Of a stretch of 64,000 bases of DNA, positions 46,982 to 56,500 are shown piece after piece; positions within the stretch are counted from its first letter, which is position 1; each line of letters opens with the position of its first letter. The stretch is taken from positions 186,001 through 250,000 of the forward strand of contig OW818648.1 of the NCBI GenBank assembly GCA_942492735.1. Direction: 5' to 3'. This DNA is from Sporobacter sp942492735 (GTDB lineage: Bacteria; Bacillota; Clostridia; Oscillospirales; Oscillospiraceae). The notes beneath the pieces were generated by a model. It saw only the letters and a list, made by a program, of their open reading frames with translations. It was not told where the DNA came from and searched no databases. A program made the position numbers and the translations under genes.

Positions 46982-47010
46982 TTGACAAAGAACCGTTGCC
47001 GTCCTATAAT
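46982..47010 (+). promoter_or_regulatory. Full-consensus sigma-70 promoter for the XRE/ImmA operon
   Basis: TTGACA (46982-46987), 17 bases, and TATAAT (47005-47010) match consensus at all twelve positions. The leader to the XRE start at 47155 is about 135 bases. A copy of TTAGCTAACA (47024-47033) sits just after the start site, so repression there would be effective. Confidence 0.8.
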
Positions 47011-47023
47011 AATTGTAAACCAA

Positions 47024-47033
47024 TTAGCTAACA
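47024..47033. promoter_or_regulatory. TTAGCTAACA motif, first copy (candidate operator)
   Basis: The palindromic core TTAGCTAA is located 14 bases after the -10. An identical 10-base copy lies at 48357-48366, before the zinc-ribbon gene. Two identical copies upstream of genes of one cluster suggest a shared regulator, probably the XRE protein between them. Confidence 0.45.
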
Positions 47034-47154
47034 AGCATATGAGTTTACTTACCATTAAAGAAAGCCCCACACTAAAAGTGTAAGTAATATAAGGGCGTAC
47101 GCCTATAATGAGCGATAAAAATCAGTGGGCAAAAATTGAAAAAGGTGAGTATTA

Positions 47155-47529
47155 ATGAGCAGCATTTACCTGAACTTTGGGGATTTCATTGCAAAAAAGA
47201 GAGAAGAGCGCAGAATTACGCTCCGCGAAATGGCAAGGCAGCTTGAGGTGTCAGCGCCATTTCTGAGCGATGTCGAGAAGGATCGTCGAAATCCATTTGA
47301 CCACGACCGTCTCGAAAGAACCGCCGGTATCCTTGACCTGAACAAACACGAACGTGAGATAATGTATGATCTCGCGGGCAAACGCAGAAACTCCGTAGCG
47401 CCTGACCTACCAGAGTACATTATGGAAAGGGATTACGTGAGCGCTGCTCTGCGAACCGCTCGCGATCTTGGTGCCGGCGAATATGAATGGCTTCAGTTTG
47501 TAGAGGAATTGAAAAAACGGAAGGGGTAA
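47155..47529 (+). CDS. XRE-family helix-turn-helix transcriptional regulator
   Basis: The 124-residue protein has a classical helix-turn-helix at about 9-62: FGDFIAKKREERRITLREMA, then LEVSAPFLSDVEKDRR. The start is behind AAAGGTGAG. It is translated 9 bases ahead of an ImmA/IrrE-type protease gene, the standard repressor/protease pair of integrative elements, where DNA damage leads to cleavage of the repressor. It is the first gene downstream of a full-consensus promoter and is divergent from the phosphorothioation operon. It could control both that operon and its own module. Confidence 0.9.
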   Translation: MSSIYLNFGDFIAKKREERRITLREMARQLEVSAPFLSDVEKDRRNPFDHDRLERTAGILDLNKHEREIMYDLAGKRRNSVAPDLPEYIMERDYVSAALRTARDLGAGEYEWLQFVEELKKRKG

Positions 47530-47538
47530 GCCTCACCA

Positions 47539-48300
47539 ATGTATACTCCCGCATATCGTAAGAAAAGATCCGGCATTCCTGTACTGAGCAAGAGAGATAT
47601 TGACATTATCGGTGAACGGTTGGTAGGTGATTTCTACCCCGACGCAGTACAGACGCCAATGACTGTTGATATCGACGGTTTTGCTCAATGTTATTTAGGC
47701 CTTAAGCAAGATTTTCAATTTCTATCGCATAACGGTATCTATCTAGGGATGATGGTTTTTAGCGACACCTCCAAAGTTCCTGTATATGACCCATCGACCA
47801 AGCGGGCTGAATATATCAGCGTAAGTGCCAGAACGATAATTATAGATAACGGTCTATTGGACGAGAGCCAGGAGCACCGATATCGCTTCACAGTAGGCCA
47901 TGAAGCGGCTCATGATATATTTCATTCAGCATATTTCGCAAAAAAACCGAATCATGACCCCTCATTCAATACCAATAATATTCCTATGGTCCAATGCCGC
48001 ATTGACACGTCAAAAAACAAAATGAGACCCTTATCCTTATGGACAGACAACGACTGGATGGAGTGGCAGGCAAATCGCCTCTCCTCAGCAGTGTTGATGC
48101 CAGCTAGTATGGTGGTAAAACTCATCAGTGATCAACCACCTGAGCATACCGCATTCAGAGCAGCATGCTGGGTTATGGCAGTCCATCGAACCTTTAATGT
48201 CTCAATTCAAGCAGCTGAAATCCGGCTTCGTGATCTTGGGATGATCAATGGCATTCCGAAATATGCCTTGGAAGAAGAATTAACAATATTCGCAGGGTAA
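47539..48300 (+). CDS. ImmA/IrrE-family metallopeptidase
   Basis: The 253-residue protein carries the zinc-peptidase motif HEAAHD near residue 117 (HExxH type), with a downstream ANRLSSAVLMPA segment (about 177-188) typical of the family. Members cleave an XRE repressor encoded next to them, or sense damage. Here the XRE gene is the immediate upstream partner. The middle portion (50-110) fits the usual IrrE-like fold and the protein is soluble. A strong terminator follows six bases after the stop, ending this operon. Confidence 0.92.
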   Translation: MYTPAYRKKRSGIPVLSKRDIDIIGERLVGDFYPDAVQTPMTVDIDGFAQCYLGLKQDFQFLSHNGIYLGMMVFSDTSKVPVYDPSTKRAEYISVSARTIIIDNGLLDESQEHRYRFTVGHEAAHDIFHSAYFAKKPNHDPSFNTNNIPMVQCRIDTSKNKMRPLSLWTDNDWMEWQANRLSSAVLMPASMVVKLISDQPPEHTAFRAACWVMAVHRTFNVSIQAAEIRLRDLGMINGIPKYALEEELTIFAG

Positions 48301-48305
48301 TCCCC

Positions 48306-48338
48306 AATCAGCGGGTTTCCTGACCCGCTGATTTTATT
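48306..48338 (+). terminator. Rho-independent terminator after the ImmA/IrrE gene
   Basis: An 11-base-pair stem, AATCAGCGGGT paired with ACCCGCTGATT around a six-base loop, is followed by TTATT. It directly follows the stop codon at 48300. Confidence 0.85.
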
Positions 48339-48356
48339 ATACAAAACGTAAGCTAT

Positions 48357-48366
48357 TTAGCTAACA
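48357..48366. promoter_or_regulatory. TTAGCTAACA motif, second copy
   Basis: Identical to the copy at 47024-47033 and located 21 bases before the zinc-ribbon start. A regulatory role is inferred from this placement. Confidence 0.4.
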
Positions 48367-48387
48367 CAATAACGGTGGAGGGCGTTG

Positions 48388-48576
48388 ATGAAGAGGGTAA
48401 AGCTTAAGTGTCCACGATGCGGCAGACGGGTTATCGACTCCGGCAGCGATGTAGAGTCGGAACTCAGAGAAATCAATGAGGAGAGCGATTGGAAAGCAGA
48501 TTATTTTGGTAAATGTAAAAGCTGTGGTGCTGAGGTTGGCATTAAAAAACTGAATACAAATAAACTCCGTACTTAG
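48388..48576 (+). CDS. Small zinc-ribbon protein
   Basis: The 62-residue product has two CxxC pairs, CPRCGRR near the start and CKSCGAE near the end, giving one zinc ribbon. ATG 48388 follows GGAGGG by five bases; TTG 48385 is closer than usual to the ribosome site. Proteins like this occur in the mobile-element module with the sigma-like factor and SNF2 gene that follow. It may bind nucleic acid or protein. The function is unknown. Confidence 0.7.
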   Translation: MKRVKLKCPRCGRRVIDSGSDVESELREINEESDWKADYFGKCKSCGAEVGIKKLNTNKLRT

Positions 48577-48628
48577 TACAGAGCATGACGCAGCCCTCCG
48601 AAAGGAATGGCATTAAATAATGACGTAC

Positions 48629-48674
48629 GAGCCTGACAAGTAGCTTAAAAGCTATGTGTCAGGCTCTTTTTTTT
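48629..48674 (+). terminator. Strong terminator between the zinc-ribbon and sigma-factor genes
   Basis: GAGCCTGACA pairs with TGTCAGGCTC around a loop that itself can form an AGCT stem, and eight Ts follow. This is a textbook intrinsic terminator, so the sigma-like gene at 48719 should need its own promoter or read-through. Confidence 0.88.
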
Positions 48675-48718
48675 GCTTTTTGCTGCTTGTGAGGCTCCCG
48701 ATTGAAAGGAGCCCACAA

Positions 48719-49114
48719 ATGAAAATCAGATACACATTTGCTGACGGAGAGATTAGTGAAGTAGAGGTTGCCGACGAGCTTGGAGGACTTCTGCTGGACT
48801 TCGAGCGGTGTGAGCACAACAACAACCAGACGGAGCGGCGCCGTCACGCCTCGCTTGAGGCAATGGATTATGAAGGTAAACACTTTATAGATCCCTCCGC
48901 CGACATATTTGAGGCAATGGAGCGGGACTTTTCCGCCGAAGGCTTACGTAGGGCGCTGGAAACGCTTCTTCCGCAGCAGCGGGAACTGCTACAGCAAATC
49001 TTCTTTGAAGGCATCACCGCAGCTGAAATTGCTCGGCAGGGGGGCGTCAATAAATCCTCCATACATAAGCGTTTGCAGCGCATTTACGATCATATGAAAA
49101 AAACTATGTTTTAG
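48719..49114 (+). CDS. Sigma-70-family-like factor with region-4 helix-turn-helix
   Basis: The 131-residue protein begins at ATG 48719 behind AAAGGAG. The first 60 residues have an acidic character (EVEVADELGGLLLDFER). Then come LETLLPQQRELLQQIFFEG and ITAAEIARQGGVNKSSIHKRL, a region-4-like helix-turn-helix that would read a -35 element. Proteins of this type accompany SNF2 genes and large serine recombinases in clostridial integrative elements. Only region 4 is recognisable, so it is likely a transcription activator or a truncated sigma factor. Earlier start codons exist in frame but have no ribosome site. Confidence 0.8.
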   Translation: MKIRYTFADGEISEVEVADELGGLLLDFERCEHNNNQTERRRHASLEAMDYEGKHFIDPSADIFEAMERDFSAEGLRRALETLLPQQRELLQQIFFEGITAAEIARQGGVNKSSIHKRLQRIYDHMKKTMF

Positions 49115-49192
49115 GGGGGCAACTTTTACTGCTGCCGTGAGCTAACAGTGAAGGCACAAAAAACAAGCCTTCGGAAAGGAAGGTACACGGTA

Positions 49193-49396
49193 TTGACCCA
49201 TAGCTTAAAAATCAGCCTCAGCCCCCCGCATGAAACGTCCGGAATTGTACGTTGCAAGAACGTATCATTGCGGGATCGGTTACTCCGGCGACTACTCGGA
49301 AACACGCATAGGATGATGATCATCGTCCCCGGAGACAGCGTCAAGGTGCTGGCCATCAAGGAACTTTCGGAGGAGTCCGACGATGAAGCCACCTAA
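49193..49396 (+). CDS. Small conserved mobile-element protein next to SNF2 helicase
   Basis: TTG 49193 is chosen because AAGGAAGG lies ten bases upstream; a start at 49148 would add 15 residues with no clear site. The 67-residue product contains SLRDRLLRRLLGNTHR and IIVPGDSVKVLAIKEL. I recall similar small proteins before SNF2-like genes in clostridial elements, but their function is unknown. The end overlaps the next gene's start by 14 bases. Confidence 0.6.
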   Translation: MTHSLKISLSPPHETSGIVRCKNVSLRDRLLRRLLGNTHRMMIIVPGDSVKVLAIKELSEESDDEAT

Positions 49397-50780
49397 ACAA
49401 ACACCACACATGCCCGTAAAGGCGAAACCCTACGAGCACCAGCTCCGAGCATTTCAATTTGTCAGCAGGCTTTTCGGCCTAATGGAAGGCGGTGATGACC
49501 GCCACATTTCCAGCAGAGGCGCCGCGCTTCTCATGGAAATGGGTTGACGAGGTACCGGGAAAACTCTCACCACCATCGGAATAACCGGAGCCCTTCATCA
49601 AGCCGGACTGGTTATGCGCGTTCTTATCGTAGCCCCACTGTCGATACTCGGCGTCTGGGATGAGGAATTCGCCAGGTTTGCAGGCTTTAATTACACACTC
49701 ACTGTACTCACCGGCACAAAGAAAGCTGAAATGCTTCAATTAATGACTGGGACAAACCTACAGGTGGTGGTGGTCAATTACGAATCCGCGTGGCGACTTG
49801 AAAATGAGCTGACAGTCTGGAACGCCGACATCATCATCGCCGATGAAGGTCACAAGATCAAAACGCACAACATATCATCTGCTAAGGCAATGCACCGATT
49901 GGGCGTAAAAGCCCGGTACCGCCTGCTTCTGACCGGTACAATCATCACCAATAAGGCCCTTGATGTTTTCAGCCAGTACAAGTTCCTCAATCCCAGAATT
50001 TTCGGACAGAGCTTCTTTGCTTTTAGAAACAGATACTTCGACATGACCGGATACGGCAATCACACACCGGTACTTAAGCTGTCAACCGAAAATGAACTCA
50101 TAGAGCGTCTGCATAGCATCGCTTTCCGTGCAACAAAAGCTGAGTGCCTTGACCTGCCGGACACTACGGATATCATTCGGCATGTTGATCTGGAACCCCA
50201 TGCGATAAAAATCTACCGCGATTTGGTTAAGGACAGTTACGCTGAACTTTCCAAAGGCGAGATTACCGTCACGAATGTACTGACCCGTTTGCTCAGGCTC
50301 TCGCAACTGACAGGTGGTTTCATCGGCAGCGATGAGGATGGTAAGGTGCAACAGATCAGTGAAGCCAAAATGCAAGCCCTGAAGGACCTTGTGGAGTCAG
50401 CTCAGAATGAAGGGCAGAAACTGGTCATCATTGCACGGTTCGTCCCGGAGCTGGACGCCATATGCAAATTCCTGGATAAGTTCACAACCGAGAAAGACGA
50501 TGACGGTAATCCATTACCATGCTACTCGCTTATCAAAGGCGGCGTAAAGGATCGCCCCGCTCAGGTGGAGCGATTCCAGCACGATCCCCGCGTTCGTTTT
50601 TTCGTAGGACAAATCGCTACCGCAGGCTTGGGCATTACCCTAACCGCCGCTAAAACCATGGTGTTTTATTCGCTAGATTACTCCATGTCCAACTTCGAGC
50701 AGGCCAAAGCTCGTATCCATCGCGTTGGGCAGAAGCAGGATTGTACGGCGCTACATTATTACAGTTTAGTTTGTTCTCCT
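49383..50780 (+). pseudogene. SNF2-family helicase, broken by an in-frame stop and truncated at its 3' end
   Basis: The frame from ATG 49383 (behind GGAGGAG) gives a normal SNF2 N-terminus, including YEHQLRAFQFVSRLFG, until TGA at 49545-49547. That stop falls inside the Walker A region, MEMG-stop-RGTGKT. Translation resumes after it with good helicase motifs: VAPLSILGVWDEEF, IIADEGHKIK, LLLTGTIITNK and, near the end, ARIHRVGQK. The coding sequence then fades at about 50770-50780, where a serine recombinase gene on the other strand begins. Two defects make it inactive. The stop could be a sequencing error, but the missing C-terminal end would remain. Confidence 0.82.
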
Positions 50781-51240
50781 TTCGAGTAATTTTTGCGGCG
50801 GTGATATTTTTACTTAGATTTTTTGAGTGAAGGTCGTTCATTATGTTTTTGAATGCCGCCATTGCCATATCGTTATTTTCGTTCTTTGTATCGACGTGAT
50901 CGTTGACCGCGATGTATCTTACACCGGCTTCAGGGAAAAACACCTGATAATAGTACCCGGTCAGGATATAATTACGGCCTAAGCGTGAAAGGTCCTTAGT
51001 AATAACCACATTCACCTTGGCGTCGATTATGTCTTGGTGCATTCTCTGAAAGCCCGGCCGATCGTAATTCATCCCGGAATAACCGTCATCAACATATGTA
51101 TCATAGACTGCCCAGCCATTCCTTTTACAATAATTCTCGATGATCAATTTCTGCGTTTTGATGCTATTACTCTCACTATCATCGCCGTCTTCCTTACTGA
51201 GGCGGCAATAAATGGCAACATGCTCCATCAGGACCACCAT
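50650..51240 (-). pseudogene. Large serine recombinase, N-terminal domain only
   Basis: Residues 1-150 form the catalytic domain: IYCRLSKEDG with the active serine, DDGYSGMNYDRPGF and KDLSRLGRNYILTGYY. After ITAAKITRKE (about residue 150, base 50790) the frame runs into the antisense strand of the SNF2 pseudogene and ends at 196 residues. The DNA-binding zinc domain and coiled coil of a complete enzyme (about 500 residues) are gone. Its 5' end overlaps the next recombinase gene by 13 bases, so the two belonged to one operon. It should not recombine DNA on its own. Confidence 0.85.
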
Positions 51241-52832
51241 CTTCCCTTTCCTGTTAATAACCCAACATGCTTAAAATAGATCAACAGCTTTTTCTTCTTG
51301 CAATCTTCATCAACCCGCTCCGACAGATCAATCCTCTCAATAAGTTCATGCAGCACCTCGGCATCGAGGTTTTTTACATATCTGTAATGGCGAGCGAGCT
51401 TGATGAAATCACTGATCTGATTGAGCAGACTATCGACATCCACGCGTTTTTTTATGGTTGACTTCAGGTCGGTCTCAAGACGCTCCAGCTCTGACTCGAA
51501 TTTACGCATAAGCTCCTTATATCGCTTCATAGTGATTGCCTTCGAATAAATACTGTCAAAAGCATCGATGATGCAGGTGTTGACCTCTTTGATCAATTTC
51601 TCCAGGCGTTCGATCTGCCTGTCCAGAAGCGAATTCGAACTGCTATATTGCTTATAAATTCTCTGTGCCAAAAACACCTGTGCCTCACCCGGATCGTCAG
51701 CACAGAGCTTCGCGAATTTCTGAACTTGACCTAAAACCTCTTCTTCGAGGTCAAAAAGATTAATATAATGAGTTGAGCAGTACTCATTCCCTTTTCTGCG
51801 ATTCATCCCGCACTGGAAAAAGCACAACGTTCCGTGCTCTGAATAGACCATCGCCGAGCCGCATTCATGGCATCTGAACAATCCAACATAGTCGTGCCGC
51901 TTTTTCTTGTCCGCTGCGGCTGGATTTCTGCGCTTGGCAATCGCCTCTTGCGCCAGATCCCATATCTGCTCATCAATGATCGCCCTATGAGTGTGTTCTT
52001 TAATGGACCACTTGTCGGGCGATGTTTTTGTTTGTCGGTGTCCTTTGAAGGTGGAGGAAGTACGGCGGTTTTGTACTAACATACCTTTATATATTGGATT
52101 CATCAGGATCATCCGCACCGAAGTCATATTCCACTCATGGTAGCGGTTGTGATAGGTGCTTGAATAAAAGAACGGTTGGTTCTTGTTCAGATAATCAGTC
52201 GGGCAAAGTACATTATTCTCGTTAAGCCTCTTTGCAATTTTTGTAAACCCGTCACCGGCGATACACCACTCATACATGCTCCTGACAACCTGGGCGGCCT
52301 TGGTGTCGATGTACAACTTGTGATGATTATTCGGCTGCAGCTTATACCCATAAGGCGCATAGGCTCCCAGGAACATGCCAGCCTCGGCCTTAGCGCGGAG
52401 GGAGTGCTTGGTGCTCTGACTGATGTGCCTTGCCTGCATCTCATTGACAAAATTTTTGATTGGCGCAAGATCATCAGCCCGAACGGAGGTATCAATCTCA
52501 TCCAGAACGGAGACAAACTGAATCTTCTTTTCAGGAAAGAACATATCGGTGTAGTAGCCAAGCTGGAGGTGATTCCTTCCCAATCGCGACAAATCTTTCA
52601 CGGCAACTACGTTAATATGGCCTGCCTCAACATCTTCAATCATTCTCTTGAAACCGGGACGGTCGAAGTTCGCCCCAGACCAACCGTCGTCGACGTAGAT
52701 ATCATAGATCGCCCAATTCTTCATGTGAGCATATTTTCTCAGGATCATCTTCTGAGTTGATATGCTCGAACTTTCACCGAAGCTAAGATCATCTTTACTT
52801 AGTCGGCAATACAGAGCTGCTGATTTCGACAT
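51228..52832 (-). CDS. Large serine recombinase (site-specific integrase)
   Basis: The 534-residue protein has an intact resolvase domain (LYCRLSKDDL with the catalytic serine, DDGWSGANFDRPGF, KDLSRLGRNHLQL), a recombinase domain and AYAPYGYKL at about 180-188. The zinc-binding motif CHECGSAM...FFQCGMNRRKGNEYC lies near 330-365 and a coiled-coil end near 395-470. These enzymes insert or excise DNA between unlike attachment sites through a serine-linked break. A second, truncated recombinase follows in the same operon, so this is likely a two-integrase element. The sequence between its start and 53170 is the natural place for an attachment site. Confidence 0.94.
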   Translation of the reverse strand: MSKSAALYCRLSKDDLSFGESSSISTQKMILRKYAHMKNWAIYDIYVDDGWSGANFDRPGFKRMIEDVEAGHINVVAVKDLSRLGRNHLQLGYYTDMFFPEKKIQFVSVLDEIDTSVRADDLAPIKNFVNEMQARHISQSTKHSLRAKAEAGMFLGAYAPYGYKLQPNNHHKLYIDTKAAQVVRSMYEWCIAGDGFTKIAKRLNENNVLCPTDYLNKNQPFFYSSTYHNRYHEWNMTSVRMILMNPIYKGMLVQNRRTSSTFKGHRQTKTSPDKWSIKEHTHRAIIDEQIWDLAQEAIAKRRNPAAADKKKRHDYVGLFRCHECGSAMVYSEHGTLCFFQCGMNRRKGNEYCSTHYINLFDLEEEVLGQVQKFAKLCADDPGEAQVFLAQRIYKQYSSSNSLLDRQIERLEKLIKEVNTCIIDAFDSIYSKAITMKRYKELMRKFESELERLETDLKSTIKKRVDVDSLLNQISDFIKLARHYRYVKNLDAEVLHELIERIDLSERVDEDCKKKKLLIYFKHVGLLTGKGRWWS

Positions 52833-53170
52833 AAAGCCTCCAAGACATCAATGTACATTAGTTAGTTGTTGAATGCATTAATTGATTATGGTATTCTTTA
52901 CCTAAAAGTATTATAAGCTCAACAAAGCAATAACAAGTTATATAGAGAACAGCATCATAAAAACACCCAAATGGGCGATAGGTAATCATACTATAATTTT
53001 CGCGAGCTTATATCTCATGTAAAATAAGAGCAATTGTTTTCTATTATTCATATTTCGTAAGAATAGAATCGCCGGAGGTTATTCCATTAATGATTTCAAT
53101 GAGATAGTTGACTCCGGAGAAATAATAACTGTTAAGGCACCAATATTGTTTAAATTACGGAGGAATTACA
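52833..53170. other. 338-base intergenic region after the recombinase start
   Basis: No gene is supported. It contains a TATAAT-like element near 52991-52996 without a good -35, and GGAGG at 53159. It may hold an attachment site for the serine recombinase, but no defined repeat can be shown. Confidence 0.35.
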
Positions 53171-53173
53171 GTG

Positions 53174-53455
53174 ATGCCGGACTTTATATGCCCTATCCCA
53201 AGCACATGGAATGAAATTTATAAGGATTTGTGTAGTAATTATGAACTAATTACGGGCAAAAAATTGCCCAATACTGTTTTAGAAATTCGCAACGCTGGCG
53301 GACCACCGACACCCCTCATACTTAATGGTTGGGTGTTTTCCAATGATTCCGACAAAAGAGAACGATGGCAAGAAACTCTTGAATGGGCAGAAAAGTATAA
53401 TCTGCTTTATTTGACAAATGTTAATGACGCAAATAGGTATTTGGGAAATAGTTAA
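53174..53455 (+). CDS. Unknown 93-residue protein
   Basis: I recognise no family. It starts at ATG 53174, or at GTG one codon earlier, ten bases after GGAGG. It contains an aromatic-rich N-terminus (PSTWNEIYKDLC), a PPTPLILNGWVF stretch and a charged helix (RERWQETLEWAEKY). No signal peptide or membrane helix is present. It lies 86 bases upstream of the HelD-like helicase and could be part of that operon. Confidence 0.55.
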   Translation: MPDFICPIPSTWNEIYKDLCSNYELITGKKLPNTVLEIRNAGGPPTPLILNGWVFSNDSDKRERWQETLEWAEKYNLLYLTNVNDANRYLGNS

Positions 53456-53540
53456 CATAAGTGCGTTAAAGAGACCTTAAACGAAAACATCTCACTGCAA
53501 GTATTATTTTGAATCAATTTATTAATGTGTGGTATTAATT

Positions 53541-56500
53541 ATGATTAAAACCAAAGATATACTATTCGACTCTTCCGGCCACAAAGTTATTGTTAATTCA
53601 GTGAATGATAGTAAAATATTCGGAGTAAAAATTACTAACATAACTATTAGTTATCCAGACAGCAAAAGAGTTGAATATGAGGAAAAGAAAAACGACGTCA
53701 CATTTCTTTTATCTGATATTGGAATAAAGCTCTTTTTTAACTGCAATGATTTTGAAAATCACAAGAAATTATCTATAAAAGAACCTCGATATACAAATAA
53801 AGAGGAAATTTTGAATCACTTTAAATCAAAACACGAAGGCGAAAACGAGAGGATTCAAAAAGATGCACCTACTGGTCCAGTAATGGACGAAAAGCTTAAG
53901 AGCCAAATTATACAGAGTTACTATATAATCAAAGAAGCAGAGAAGCAGGAAATAGCATTTCGTGATCAAAGTCAACACGAGTATTTCGGACGGATCGATC
54001 TAGATACACATTTTTACAGGAAACACTATGAGCACTATCTCAATAATCATTATTATGATCGTGTTTATATTACAAAAGAGCAACCGACACAGTGTGCAAT
54101 CGGCGCGCACATTGTTAATTGGCGTGCACCAATTGCATCGCTATATTACGATAATGAACAAACGAGTTTAGTTAGTGATTGTTATGTTGACGTAATAAAC
54201 CCGAGTTTACTAGATAGCCCGAACAACATTTATGAACATCAATTGATGTTAAAAAGAAATTTTACGTCATTACATCCATTGAAATATAACAACATCTACA
54301 TAAGTGGTAATGAGTTTTTTGCTGAAGGAACATCCGATTCGTTTCTGATTGAGGTTTTAATAAAAAACCGTGCTAATCATAAAATTACTGATATTATTAA
54401 GACCATTCAATCTAGCCAAAATAAAATAATTAGAGAAAACCATAAGAAAAACCTTGTTGTCCAGGGATGTGCAGGGTCTGGTAAAACAATGATTCTCTTG
54501 CATCGTTTATCATATTTGATGTTTAATGCACTTTTGCCAAATCTCAAAGCAGTTCGAATAATAACTCCCAACAAAAACTTCTCAGTATTTATCAAAGACC
54601 TTGCAATATCACTTGATCTTGAAGAAATTGATCGAATCACAATTTTCAGTTACTATTTTTCACTAGTCAAGAAATACCAGAAAAGTTACTCATTAAATGT
54701 CATCAAGGATACGGCGGGCGTTAAAATAAATGAAAAAGAAGTTGAGATTAACAAACTGGCTCTCATGTATTTCAATCACGATAAAATTTCCGATGCTTTA
54801 AATATTGATGCCCAGGTTGTAGATAGGTATTACGAAAGCTCATTAATATATGAAATCAAGGATCATTATGATAGCCTAATTAACTCACTTTATAAAGAAA
54901 TCAATATGATACACATTTCCTCATTATGTGAAAAAATGAATATAATACTTCCTCAAATAAAAAAATCTTCAAAACAGAATCTGGACGAACTCCTTAACAT
55001 ATGTATTTTCGATTTGCCTGCGGCAGACAAGAAAATCAAGGACGAAATAAAGAATTTAGAGGTAAAGTTACAGTATGAAAATGAAATAGTAAAGACAATA
55101 CAAACATTTTCGGATTTACTTATTGCCTTAACTGATATACTTACACCTATAAAAAACGCCACATTGTCTATGCGAAATGAGTATTTACAAGTATTCGGTC
55201 TCTTTAAAAGGTCAGAGGCTTTGGCCGAGACAATTGAACACTTAAAATTTTTGCAAAGAGAATTTACTATTCTGACAGAAGAAGCTGAAAAGCAGAATAA
55301 TATTCTTAACCATGAGATCGACAACAAACTGAATATTTTGAATGATCTAACTAGCGCAATGAAGAACCTTCGAATCTTCCAGTTTCAAAAAAGACTTGAA
55401 TGCTCAACAAAAATGAACAATGTAAAAGCTGAAATTGAAACACTAAAAAAAGAAAAAAGTAGTATAGATTCAAACTATCAACTTCGTTTTAATCAGATTA
55501 CACAGTCAGTGTATAATTATGTAAATAACTATACACAAGATTTTTCACTTGGTGCGGCTCCCGAGCATTATGTCAATATGCTATCAAATATAAATCAGCA
55601 GAATCTATCAACTCTTTATAGCCTTTTAGGCCTCCCCCAAGATATATTACTTAATGAAGAAGATATCACTGGCCATTACCTAAAAAAATTAACCCTAACA
55701 TACGACTTAATCCTTGATAATAACATTGCAAAGTTGGTCAATAATATCGGCAATAATTTTAAACTGTTTATGCTGGATGATCAGAATCAATTCAAAGTTT
55801 TGTTAAACGATATTGAAAATAACCTAAGATATATCATCAATCTTAAAGAAACCAGACAGCGTACTAGTATTACGAATATTTTTGATGCAATTGATTTTCT
55901 TATAGAACGTATTATTAATCTTGATAAATTTATGCGTATTCAAAAATCTACTAGGGAAGCTGAAACTAAGAAAATTTATGAAAGTATCGTGCAGAAGCAG
56001 TCTAAATTACTAAGTAAAAATGATATCAATATAATTAGAGCCGCTGCCGAAAGGTTTAGTAGCCGTGGCCAGATTGTTATTGATTATTTTAAAAAAATTA
56101 GAGATTTGTACCGAGAAAAGTTTAATATAAGTTCTGAATTCCATGTTTACGGTAAACACGAACTGATTATTTTACTTCTTTTATACTATTTTCATTGTGG
56201 TAAAATCGAGACAAATGACCAAATGCTGTTTATAGATGAAGGGCAAGATTATTCAATTAACGAATACAAACTTATAAGATTAATAAATAGTGATAGCTGT
56301 ATTTTAAATGTTTTCGGTGATACAAATCAGTGTATTTATCCTAATAGAGGAATTAAAAACTGGGATGATCTATGTAAACATTTAAACGGGGCGAAATATA
56401 CTCTCAATGAAAATTATAGAAATTCCGTTGAAATTACGGATTTTACTAACAAAAGATTCAACCTTAATACTTTTGCAATTGGCATTCACGGACCAGCTGT

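Larger units (their letters stand above)
46475..47154. other. 680-base divergent regulatory region between the phosphorothioation operon and the XRE gene
   Basis: No gene is supported here. The region holds a direct repeat, a stem-loop, an inverted repeat and two promoter-like elements, listed below. Its left edge leads into sspD on the minus strand and its right edge into an XRE gene on the plus strand. Confidence 0.75.

Noticed and set aside
49545..49547. TGA in the SNF2 gene as selenocysteine or a programmed read-through
   Set aside because: The position is the nucleotide-binding loop, where neither selenocysteine nor read-through is known, and the gene is truncated elsewhere too.
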